From the NCBI GenBank assembly GCA_016787785.1, contig JAEUTO010000005.1:1-64000 (forward strand): DNA of 64,000 nucleotides, in the 5' to 3' direction. This stretch comes from Bacteroidia bacterium (GTDB taxonomy: Bacteria > Bacteroidota > Bacteroidia > B-17B0 > Aurantibacillaceae). This document shows positions 57,413-64,000 of this stretch, one piece after another; positions within the stretch are counted from its first letter, which is position 1, and every line of letters starts with the position of its first letter. A model generated the notes under the pieces. The model searched no databases and was not told where the DNA came from. It worked only from the letters and a program-made list of their open reading frames with translations. The position numbers were made by a program, and so were the translations under genes.

Positions 57413-58213
57413 TTACACATTGCCTAATAAACACATCGTGTCCATCGTTGGAGCAATGGCGCCGCCGGCTTTTTCAATAGTAACAGCAAAAGATTGTGCG
57501 CCTTTCACAGACTTCATTTTTTGAAATGTAGTATCATTAACAAGGTCAATAACGCCAATGTCAATCGGCTTACCATCAACTATAGCCCATAACTGATATT
57601 GTTTACCAGCAGCCGTAGCGGGCAGTTTAGAAGCATTAAAATATACAGCGTCTGATTCAGTGTTCCAGTGAATCAAAGCGGAGTTGGAGGCTAAAGAGTT
57701 CATTCCTTTTAAGCCAACTGTTTTAATTTTTGGATCAGACAAAATTTGAAGCTTAGACTCGAGTGCGTTTAATGACTGCTGTTGCTCGTAAACTTTTTCT
57801 TCGGCAGAAATTTTTGCATTGATAATTTCTATTGAGTTGACTTCACTTATATGTAGATTATCCTGCAAATAAAAAATATAAGCAATACTTGTAATGAAAA
57901 AAACAATACTTGCAGCAATACCAAGTTTATATAAACGAATTGTTTTATCGGTTTTTGTAATAGGAATTATTTCAGTTTCGGTATTTGTATTTGAAAATAA
58001 TTTGTCGCTGATCTTATTCTTTAATTCTTTATTTAACGGAGTAATGGTTTGGGCTGAGTAATTGATCAATGCTTCTTCAATTAACTCTATTTCATCAGTT
58101 AATGAAGGATGCTTAATACAAAGGTCACGCACCAGCTCGTTCTCCTCGACAGTTGTCGTGCCAAGAACGTAGCTTTCTAATAAGCCAGATGATATCACTT
58201 CGTGTTCCTTCAC
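57413..58213 (-). CDS. Anti-sigma factor (RskA-like)
   Basis: A 266-residue membrane protein: cytosolic N-terminal part (residues 1-90, VISSGLLESYVLGTTT near the start, a typical sigma-binding helix region), one membrane helix (about 95-115), and an extracytosolic C-terminal RskA-type domain (QYQLWAIVDGKPIDIGVIDL, AVTIEKAGGA). It would hold the sigma factor encoded just upstream, overlapping by 4 nt, until an envelope signal releases it. Confidence 0.85.
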   Translation of the reverse strand: MKEHEVISSGLLESYVLGTTTVEENELVRDLCIKHPSLTDEIELIEEALINYSAQTITPLNKELKNKISDKLFSNTNTETEIIPITKTDKTIRLYKLGIAASIVFFITSIAYIFYLQDNLHISEVNSIEIINAKISAEEKVYEQQQSLNALESKLQILSDPKIKTVGLKGMNSLASNSALIHWNTESDAVYFNASKLPATAAGKQYQLWAIVDGKPIDIGVIDLVNDTTFQKMKSVKGAQSFAVTIEKAGGAIAPTMDTMCLLGNV

Positions 58214-58770
58214 TGTAAAAATTCTTTTTTTGTCAGATCTCTTAATGTTAAAATGGCCTGCCTTACTTTAGTTTTAACGGTGCCGAGCGGTAAATTTAAT
58301 TTCTTCGAAATTTCCTCTTGCGTGTATCCTTCAAAATAGGCGAGATCAATAATTATTTTATGTTCTTCTTTTAATGTGCCTAAAATTGCTCTTATTCCAA
58401 TAGATTCATGTGCAGTATCATCAACGTATAAATTGTTCTTTTGATATACGGTGTCGGTAGTGCTTTGGATCTTTGATTTGATTTTTTCGTGCTTTGAACG
58501 GGTGCTGTCTATTGCTAAATTCCTTGCAATATTCAACATCCAGGTATATAATCTCCCTTTGGATTCTTCGTAGCTTTCAAAATTATTCCAAATTTTTACA
58601 AATGTGTTTTGTAAAACATCTTCGGCTTCTTCCTGACTGCTTACAATAGAATTAATTACACCAAATAAGGCCTTAGAATAATTATCATATAAGAAGGTAA
58701 AGGCCTTTTGGTTGCGTTGCCTTATCAGATTAATAAGCTCATCCTGATTATATGTTATTTTTTTTGTCAA
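58210..58770 (-). CDS. ECF RNA polymerase sigma factor (SigK-like)
   Basis: A 186-residue ECF sigma: region 2 (residues 20-85; FLYDNYSKALFGVINS, EDVLQNTFVKIW, YTWMLNIARNLAIDS) and region 4 (about 125-180; IIDLAYFEGYTQEEISKKLN, LGTVKTKVRQAILTLR). It is paired with the RskA-like anti-sigma. The 260-base gap before it (58771-59031) holds no gene; I see only AT-rich sequence. Confidence 0.92.
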   Translation of the reverse strand: MTKKITYNQDELINLIRQRNQKAFTFLYDNYSKALFGVINSIVSSQEEAEDVLQNTFVKIWNNFESYEESKGRLYTWMLNIARNLAIDSTRSKHEKIKSKIQSTTDTVYQKNNLYVDDTAHESIGIRAILGTLKEEHKIIIDLAYFEGYTQEEISKKLNLPLGTVKTKVRQAILTLRDLTKKEFLQ

Positions 58771-59031
58771 TTGTATTATAGAAATATACGATTAAATCAG
58801 TTAAACCTTACAGGTATAAATTAAAAAATAGATGAGTGAATAAGAGTAGGCACGCATAACTACAAACAAAATTGGGTATTAAATCTTCTTTGCATATACG
58901 TATTGCGAAGATTTTTGGATTTAAAAAAGTAAATCCTTGCAGAGAAATGATAAGCAAATGTCTAAAAACGAGTCTGTTAAAAAATAAGAGCCAACTAAAA
59001 CCTGGCACAGTAAATTACCGTATATTGAAGC

Positions 59032-59676
59032 GTGAAAACAGCAGTAGTAATTGGCGCAACGGGTTTAGTGGGCGCTTATCTTGTAAATGAATTAAACGAC
59101 TCTAATTTATACGATAGGGTTATTTTATTGGTTAGAAGAAAAACAGAACTGAACCACTTAAAACTGGAAGAACGTATTATTGATTTTGAGAATATTGATG
59201 GATCGATTATAAAGGGTGATGATGTTTTTTGCGCTATTGGAACTACTCTTAAGAAAGCCGGGTCAAAAGAAAACCAATATAAAATTGATTGCGAATACCC
59301 TTTTAAAATAGCGCAGTTAGCAAAACAAAATAACGTAAAACAATTTATTTTAGTTTCTTCTATTGGTGCAGATGCAAAATCATCAAATTTTTATTTAAGA
59401 ACGAAAGGTGATTTGGAAGAAAAAATTGCCGCATTAAACTTTAACGCTTTTATTATTTTGCGCCCTTCTTTTATTTTAGGAGATAGAAAAGAGTTTAGGT
59501 TAGGAGAAAAGATCGGGATCTTTTTTGCAGTGCTTTTAGGTCCGTTGTTTATTGGTGGATTAAAAAAATATAGAGGCGTAAATGCAAAGACGATCGCTAA
59601 AAAAATGATAAGGCTTGCAAACGAAAAACTAAGTGGCAAACAAATTATAGAGTCAGATAAAATTACACTTAAATAA
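59032..59676 (+). CDS. NAD(P)-binding epimerase/reductase-like protein (HTATIP2 type)
   Basis: A 214-residue Rossmann protein beginning with GTG: VVIGATGLVGAYLV (nucleotide loop), FILVSSIGADAKS, FYLRTKGDLEEKI (the Y-x-x-x-K pair), then FIILRPSFILGD. It matches the atypical short-chain group that includes HTATIP2/YwnB proteins. The substrate is unknown. It is convergent with the DoxX gene, whose stop lies 2 nt away. Confidence 0.8.
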   Translation: MKTAVVIGATGLVGAYLVNELNDSNLYDRVILLVRRKTELNHLKLEERIIDFENIDGSIIKGDDVFCAIGTTLKKAGSKENQYKIDCEYPFKIAQLAKQNNVKQFILVSSIGADAKSSNFYLRTKGDLEEKIAALNFNAFIILRPSFILGDRKEFRLGEKIGIFFAVLLGPLFIGGLKKYRGVNAKTIAKKMIRLANEKLSGKQIIESDKITLK

Positions 59677-59678
59677 AT

Positions 59679-60119
59679 TTATTTTTTCTCCAATTTTTTC
59701 CTGATCAAATAATCAATACTTAATTTACCCGGACCAAAACACATTAAGGTTATAAGCATTAACATGTAATACAAAGCGATCTCGTATCCATTTTCGCTCG
59801 CCGCAAAACCGTTTTCCCAATGCACTGTTTTAATAGCCAATACCATTGTTATTATTAACGGAAAACAAATGATGCGCGTTCCTAATCCTAAGATCAACAA
59901 AAATACGCCGGCCATTTCGGTGGAGGCCGCTAAATAAGCATTTAATTTTGGCGCAAAAATGCCCATGCCCTCAAACCATTCTGCAACAGAATTAATATCG
60001 GCCCATTTGGTTTTTGCAGGCTCCCAAAAACCATAAGCTAATATCAAACGTAAAAATAATAATGGCAGGTCTTGTGCTTTGTTTAATCCGTTGCTTATAC
60101 GGTTATATAAATTTATCAT
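59679..60119 (-). CDS. DoxX-family membrane protein of the RiPP operon
   Basis: A 146-residue protein with four predicted membrane helices and the DoxX pattern (LRLILAYGFWEPAKTKW near the start, ASTEMAGVFLLILGLGTR in the middle). DoxX proteins commonly accompany HvfA/bufferin-type RiPP genes, where they may supply redox or membrane functions. It starts 2 nt after the HvfC-like gene and is last in that operon. Confidence 0.85.
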   Translation of the reverse strand: MINLYNRISNGLNKAQDLPLLFLRLILAYGFWEPAKTKWADINSVAEWFEGMGIFAPKLNAYLAASTEMAGVFLLILGLGTRIICFPLIITMVLAIKTVHWENGFAASENGYEIALYYMLMLITLMCFGPGKLSIDYLIRKKLEKK

Positions 60120-60121
60120 AA

Positions 60122-60877
60122 TTATTTATTTAAAAAACCAAGAATAAACTGACGTTGCTTTAGATCATTAATAAAAACAAGCGCGTGTTCTTTCAGCATT
60201 TCAAAATTATTTATTTGAAAGAGAGAATCAGCGTCGGTTAACACGGCGTGCAATGTTAAACCATTTTGTATTTGCTCTAAAATGTAGGCGTATAAAATAG
60301 AAACATCCATAAATTGGATCCTTCCGGATTCTTTTTCGCGATACATCAATAAAAAATAATTACCTTCTTTTCCCTCTAGTTCTGTAGCAGCTAAAACGTG
60401 TACAGGGTAAGTAAATTTTACCAATTTATGTTCAGGATTTATTGCAAGTAAATTTTTTAATAAGTCGCCTTTTGTATCATACGATGGATAGGGAATGTCT
60501 TCCATGGTGTGCATTTCCAATTCAAGCCATTCAAAATATAAAAGATCATTAAGAAACGGAAGATTCAGTTTTCCCTGGATGTCTTTTTCAACACAATAGT
60601 CATAAAACTCTAAAGGCATGCGCCAAACCTGTGGCGTTTGACATTTATGTTCGGCATAAAATTCGTAAACTAATTTGTCCCAAATTTCGTCTGGCAAAAA
60701 GCGATACGTTATAGGGTAAGCGGTTTCAATGGTATCAATGCCAATATTAAAAACAAGGCGGCGGTAGTGATGAAGATTTTCTTCAATAATGCCGTTTAGC
60801 TCCGGCACAATACCAGTTTTGCAATATTCAGCTAATTTAGATTGCTGTTGGCGTGTTTCTTCTTTAAGCAATGGCAT
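60122..60877 (-). CDS. HvfC-like RiPP partner protein (DUF2063 family)
   Basis: Starting at MPLLKEETRQQQSKLAEYCK gives 251 residues; a longer frame would overlap the MNIO gene further. The helical N-terminal part (about residues 5-105) fits the DUF2063 recognition domain that presents the precursor peptide to the MNIO enzyme. The second half is mixed alpha-beta. Gene order (precursor, MNIO, this, DoxX) matches known HvfABC-type clusters. Confidence 0.8.
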   Translation of the reverse strand: MPLLKEETRQQQSKLAEYCKTGIVPELNGIIEENLHHYRRLVFNIGIDTIETAYPITYRFLPDEIWDKLVYEFYAEHKCQTPQVWRMPLEFYDYCVEKDIQGKLNLPFLNDLLYFEWLELEMHTMEDIPYPSYDTKGDLLKNLLAINPEHKLVKFTYPVHVLAATELEGKEGNYFLLMYREKESGRIQFMDVSILYAYILEQIQNGLTLHAVLTDADSLFQINNFEMLKEHALVFINDLKQRQFILGFLNK

Positions 60878-61709
60878 GTTCTTTCTTCCACGTTTTTGAA
60901 ACAATAGTTTCCATTCTTGTAATTTCGCCTTGTAATTCCTCTAGTTCAGGAATATTAAAATCGCGTTCTAATAAAACAGGAACCGGTTTTAATAAGCTGG
61001 TAGTGTATTCAAAAAGATCAAACACCTGATCAATTACAGCTTCGCCATGCGTGTCGATAATTACAGTGTCTGAGATCTGCTCGTGGCCGGCCATATGAAT
61101 ATAGGCTACTTTATTGAGCGGTAATTTTTTAATAAATTCTTTAGCGTTGTATTTATGATTAAATGAATTTACGTAAACGTTATTTACATCCAATAACAGG
61201 TTACAGCCAGATCCATTAACAATTTCTGAGATAAAAGTTGCTTCATCCATTTCGGCAGCAACCGGTGTATAGTAAGAAACATTTTCGATAGCCAGGGGCA
61301 TTTCTAAAACTTCCTGTACTTGTTTAATGCGAGCAATTATATGCTTAACCGCATCTTTTCTAAAAGGTATTGGTAAAAGGTCATACAAATGCGCGTTATC
61401 GCACTTTGCATAACTTAAATGTTCAGAATAGATCTGTACTTTATAGTCTTTAATGAATTTTTTTATTTTGTATAAGAAATCAAGGTCAAGATCATCAGGG
61501 CTTCCAATTGAAAGTGAAAGGCCGTGGCAAGAGATGGGAAATTTTTCGGCGGCTTTATCTAATTGTTTTTTCCAATAGCCACCCATGCCTATCCAGTTCT
61601 CGGGAGCCAGCTCAATAAAAGCGGGTTTAAGAACAGTTGAATCCAACAGTTCTTCAGAAAAATCTTTTCTGAAACCTATCCCTATATATTTGTTATCTTT
61701 TAACTGCAT
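60864..61709 (-). CDS. HvfB-like MNIO enzyme (DUF692), modifies cysteines of the precursor
   Basis: Starting at MQLKDNKYIGIGFRKDFSEE gives 281 residues. It is a TIM-barrel iron oxidase of the MNIO/DUF692 family; metal-ligand segments are CHGLSLSIGS, YSEHLSYAK, ENVSYY, LDVNNVYVNS, HMAGHE and DTHGEAV. Relatives convert Cys of repeated Cys-Gly motifs into oxazolone-thioamide or thiooxazole groups that bind copper. It follows the precursor gene after an attenuating hairpin and overlaps the next gene by 14 nt. Confidence 0.9.
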   Translation of the reverse strand: MQLKDNKYIGIGFRKDFSEELLDSTVLKPAFIELAPENWIGMGGYWKKQLDKAAEKFPISCHGLSLSIGSPDDLDLDFLYKIKKFIKDYKVQIYSEHLSYAKCDNAHLYDLLPIPFRKDAVKHIIARIKQVQEVLEMPLAIENVSYYTPVAAEMDEATFISEIVNGSGCNLLLDVNNVYVNSFNHKYNAKEFIKKLPLNKVAYIHMAGHEQISDTVIIDTHGEAVIDQVFDLFEYTTSLLKPVPVLLERDFNIPELEELQGEITRMETIVSKTWKKEHAIA

Positions 61710-61715
61710 GACCTG

Positions 61716-61751
61716 AAAAAAAATCAACCCCTCTTTTTTGGAGAGGGGCTG
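61716..61751 (-). terminator. Terminator/attenuator between precursor and enzyme genes
   Basis: On the minus strand a CCCCTC/GAGGGG stem (61728-61733 with 61743-61748) is followed by eight T (A run at 61716-61723). It sits after the HvfA-like stop and directly before the MNIO start, so most transcripts should stop here and only some continue into the enzyme genes. Confidence 0.8.
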
Positions 61752-61768
61752 AATTTTATGTTGTTTGA

Positions 61769-62131
61769 TTATTTTGGAGTGTCAGTTTTTTTCTTTTCTC
61801 CACATTTACCTTCTCCGCATTTACCATCTTTAGCTTTTTTCTCGCCGCATTTGCCGTCTTTAGCTTTGTGCTCGCCGCATTTGCCATCTTTAGCTTTTGC
61901 ATCTTTGTGCTCGCCACATTTTGCATCTTTAGTTTTTGTATCTGTTTTAGTTGCGTCTTTTTTCTCGCCGCAATTTAATTCGATAGTTTTAACTAATGAA
62001 GTACGAACCTCACCGGCAGTTCCCAAACCGTTATAGTTTAATAAACTGTTTGTGTTAGCTGTAATAGCTGAAACGCTTAATAAAGCACCTGCAATCATTG
62101 AGCAAGTAACTAATGTTGATTTTTTTTCCAT
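61769..62131 (-). CDS. HvfA/bufferin-like RiPP precursor with repeated KCGE motifs
   Basis: A 120-residue peptide: signal sequence (residues 1-26, STLVTCSMIAGALLSVSAIT), a short middle, and a Lys/Asp-rich end with six Cys-Gly-Glu units (first NCGEK, then five KCGE, mostly in G-K-C-G-E context). The repeats match the EGKCG-type sites modified by MNIO enzymes to make copper-binding groups in bufferins. The exported product would hold copper in the periplasm. It is the first gene of the operon, just downstream of a sigma/anti-sigma pair. A small hairpin (62187-62210) lies before it. Confidence 0.9.
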   Translation of the reverse strand: MEKKSTLVTCSMIAGALLSVSAITANTNSLLNYNGLGTAGEVRTSLVKTIELNCGEKKDATKTDTKTKDAKCGEHKDAKAKDGKCGEHKAKDGKCGEKKAKDGKCGEGKCGEKKKTDTPK

Positions 62132-62210
62132 TTTAGTTTTAGTTTAAAGGTTTATATGAATTTACGTAATTATAGTCGAGTTAGATTCTAAAAACTTACA
62201 GGTTTTTAGA

Positions 62211-62489
62211 TTATTTTTTTAAATTTTTCGTAATTACTTGATTTAGAGCCTCTTTTTTATTATCCGAAAGTTTTACCTCTGTTTTATCATACGAAGCCCT
62301 GAAAAAGCTGCTAATTTTTTTGTTTTGAGTTGCAAAAAAGCGACAATATTTACAAATCATTAAGTGAAAGTTAAGCTGGGCTTTTTCCAAAAAAGAAAGC
62401 TCGGCATAATCGCTTTTAACTGTAAGGTAAGTGGCATCTTTACACCCAAAAGTGTACCATTTATGTGTATGCTCTTTTAACTCTTCCAT
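62211..62489 (-). CDS. Small zinc-binding anti-sigma-like protein
   Basis: A 92-residue protein with a putative His-x3-Cys-x2-Cys zinc site (HLMICKYCRFF) and a basic helical end. It overlaps the upstream sigma gene by 1 nt, as ZAS-type anti-sigma factors do. There is no membrane segment, so it would be a soluble sensor. A metal or redox signal releasing the sigma factor would fit the copper-peptide operon next to it, by inference. Confidence 0.7.
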   Translation of the reverse strand: MEELKEHTHKWYTFGCKDATYLTVKSDYAELSFLEKAQLNFHLMICKYCRFFATQNKKISSFFRASYDKTEVKLSDNKKEALNQVITKNLKK

Positions 62490-63082
62490 TACAGTTTTAA
62501 CCAGTTCTTCTCTAAGCAGGCTCTAACCTGCAATTTGGCGCGGTGTATGATCACCCAAAAGTTAGACGAGCTTATATCAAATTCCTTACACACTAATTTT
62601 GCCTCGGCATCATCTAATAAACTCATTGTAAAAACACCCTTCCATTTTTCGGGAAGCAGGCTCAAACACTTTTCCAGTGTCTTATAAAATTCTTTGGCAT
62701 CAAAATTATTGTCGGCGGCAGCCCAATCTTTAGGTTTGGTATCACTTTTCCAGTGTCCGTTCGCTTCTTTATCAAAAAAGTAATCGTAAGATGGAGCATC
62801 TTGCGTACTTAATTGCAATGGCGATTCGTTACGAGTAGAGGCTTTTTTGTAATGATCGATTATTTTATTCTTTAAAATACTTACCAGCCACGTTTTTTCG
62901 GAGGCTTGTCCTTTGTATGTTTCAAGAGCTTTTAAAGCCGCTAAAAAGCAGTCCTGTACCAGATCCTGCGCCAATTCGTCGTTATTTACCCTGTAATAAG
63001 CAAACCTATAAAGATAATCGGCGTACAATTCTACCCATTTAGAGGGGTTTAAAGAGCCTTGTATATGCGAACCGGTTTCCAA
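62489..63082 (-). CDS. ECF RNA polymerase sigma factor
   Basis: A 197-residue ECF sigma: region 2 (residues 10-80; ELAQDLVQDCFLAALKALETY, KTWLVSILKNKIIDHYKK) and region 4 (about 130-190; CLSLLPEKWKGVFTMSLLDD, FDISSSNFWVIIHRAKLQVRACL). It is paired with the small zinc protein and precedes the RiPP operon on the same strand. Related loci use an ECF sigma to induce bufferin genes under copper, so control of the neighbouring operon is likely. Confidence 0.88.
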   Translation of the reverse strand: METGSHIQGSLNPSKWVELYADYLYRFAYYRVNNDELAQDLVQDCFLAALKALETYKGQASEKTWLVSILKNKIIDHYKKASTRNESPLQLSTQDAPSYDYFFDKEANGHWKSDTKPKDWAAADNNFDAKEFYKTLEKCLSLLPEKWKGVFTMSLLDDAEAKLVCKEFDISSSNFWVIIHRAKLQVRACLEKNWLKL

Positions 63083-63153
63083 TTATTTGTTAAAAGTATA
63101 AAGAAAAATTGATATAAACCTTTGTAGTAAAGTGATTTAACCAATAAAAGTAG

Positions 63154-63161
63154 TATCTTTG
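63154..63161 (+). promoter_or_regulatory. -7 promoter element of typA
   Basis: TATCTTTG matches TAnnTTTG, 19 bases before the typA ATG at 63181. A -33 TTTG is not clearly placed at the usual distance. Confidence 0.5.
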
Positions 63162-63180
63162 CGGCGCTTAAAAACCAAAT

Positions 63181-64000
63181 ATGTCTGAAATTAGAAACAT
63201 TGCCATTATTGCCCACGTTGACCACGGTAAAACGACCTTAGTAGATAAGATTTTACACCAGTGTAATTTATTTAGAGATAACCAGGCAACTGGCGAACTT
63301 ATACTTGATAACAATGACCTTGAGCGTGAGCGTGGAATTACCATTCTTGCAAAGAACGTGTCAGTTACGTATAAAGGAACTAAAATTAATATTATTGATA
63401 CTCCGGGTCACGCCGACTTTGGCGGTGAAGTAGAGCGTGTGATGAACATGGCTGATGGCGTTATTTTATTAGTAGATGCTTTTGAAGGGCCAATGCCACA
63501 AACACGTTTCGTACTTCAAAAAGCAATAGCTGCGGGTAAAAAAGCCATTTTGGTTATTAATAAAGTAGATAAACCAAATTGTCGTCCTGAAGAAGTGCAT
63601 GATAATGTTTTTGACCTTTTCTTTAACCTTGATGCAAACGAAGATCAGTTGGATTTCCCTACTGTTTATGGTTCTAGCAAGCAAGGCTGGATGGGCCCAG
63701 ATTATAAAACGCCTACAAACGACGTTACTTTCTTATTAGATACTATTATTGCTAAAATACCTACTGCACCAAAACGCGAAGGTAGTTTACAGATACAAAT
63801 TACTTCATTAGATTATTCATCTTTCATTGGTCGTATTGCTGTGGGCCGTATCTATCGCGGTGTCATTAAAGAAAACATGCCGGTGAGTGTTGTAAAACGC
63901 GATGGTAAAATTCAAAAATCACGTATTAAAGAATTGTTTGTTTTTGAAGGCCTTGGAAAAATGAAAGTAAGCGAAGCTGTAACAGGTGATATTTGTGCTT
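63181..64000 (+). CDS. typA: TypA/BipA ribosome-associated GTPase (5' part)
   Basis: The ATG at 63181 opens a frame that continues past the window end, with at least 273 residues visible. It is a translational GTPase: [13 protein letters not shown] (G1), [12 protein letters not shown] (G2 region), [16 protein letters not shown] (G3) and NKVDKP (G4), then the start of domain 2. TypA helps ribosome assembly and stress growth. The start follows a good promoter element. Confidence 0.95.
   Translation, partial: MSEIRNIAIIAHVDHGKTTLVDKILHQCNLFRDNQATGELILDNNDLERERGITILAKNVSVTYKGTKINIIDTPGHADFGGEVERVMNMADGVILLVDAFEGPMPQTRFVLQKAIAAGKKAILVINKVDKPNCRPEEVHDNVFDLFFNLDANEDQLDFPTVYGSSKQGWMGPDYKTPTNDVTFLLDTIIAKIPTAPKREGSLQIQITSLDYSSFIGRIAVGRIYRGVIKENMPVSVVKRDGKIQKSRIKELFVFEGLGKMKVSEAVTGDICA

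Noticed and set aside
61784-61930. CRISPR-like short repeats
   Set aside because: The repeats encode the in-frame KCGE units of the RiPP precursor. No CRISPR array was seen anywhere in the window.

Overview
The window looks like the chromosome of an AT-rich member of the Bacteroidota, probably Flavobacteriales-like. Two proteins end in type IX secretion (Por) sorting domains (23298-25373 and 54129-56114). Promoters of the TTTG-N17-TAnnTTTG kind occur, ribosome sites of Shine-Dalgarno type are essentially absent, and tRNA genes lack an encoded CCA. I ran no database search, so family names rest on motifs and gene order read by eye.

Region by region. (1) 1-17.1 kb is a mobile, virus-like module, all on the + strand after a disrupted gene at the left edge. 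It holds about ten small membrane proteins, a cluster of small proteins that could be capsid components, a transglutaminase-fold protein, two peptidoglycan enzymes, holin- and spanin-like proteins, a C5 and an N6 DNA methyltransferase and a RadA-like ATPase. No integrase, terminase or portal is visible. (2) 17.1-23.0 kb carries cargo: DUF3892-like, J-domain and tiny conserved proteins, then a ubiquitin-like conjugation operon (Ubl ending in GG-K, cysteine-free E2, JAB-E1 fusion, DUF6527-like protein). It diverges from a sigma factor / ImmA-IrrE operon, with a pair of covarying palindromes between them. (3) 25.4-34.9 kb is an 11-gene NAD and ADP-ribose operon with two NrtR-type operators: NrtR, PRPP-synthetase-like, NADAR, Tpt1/KptA, metallophosphatase, deoxyribosyltransferase-like, NAMPT, macrodomain, TonB receptor, PnuC and NadR.

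(4) 35.0-41.3 kb is the most remarkable part: an array of 29 divergent tRNA or tRNA-like genes that includes all 20 amino acids, with roughly one tRNA per codon box (close to a minimal decoding set). A WYL regulator, an S24-like protein and a DEDDh 3'-5' exonuclease sit inside it. At least two tRNAs are interrupted in the anticodon arm by 81 and 116 nt; removing these leaves normal tRNAs. One interruption contains another tRNA-like fold. Two tRNA-like folds have stable tetraloops where the anticodon loop should be. (5) 41.4-54.0 kb carries a TerD-like protein, an opposing SWIM / DUF5691 / MoxR / DUF5682 / VWA operon, a membrane protein, the RNA ligase RtcB and a HEPN-like protein.

A 21-bp palindrome (CTACGCAAT-N3-ATTGCGYAG) recurs four times: in front of the WYL gene, the second half of the tRNA array, the last tRNAs plus the TerD-like gene, and the membrane protein-RtcB operon. 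In the last three it stands exactly 12 nt from a CTTTG promoter element. I infer a WYL-controlled regulon that makes a replacement set of tRNAs together with RNA ligase and trimming enzymes, plausibly a response to tRNA cleavage. This is the candidate undescribed system.

(6) 54.1-64.0 kb is more ordinary chromosome: a secreted M1 peptidase, hemE, an anti-sigma/sigma pair, an epimerase-like protein, a copper-peptide (HvfA/bufferin-type) RiPP operon with its precursor, MNIO enzyme, partner and DoxX, a second sigma/anti-sigma pair next to it, and the start of typA.
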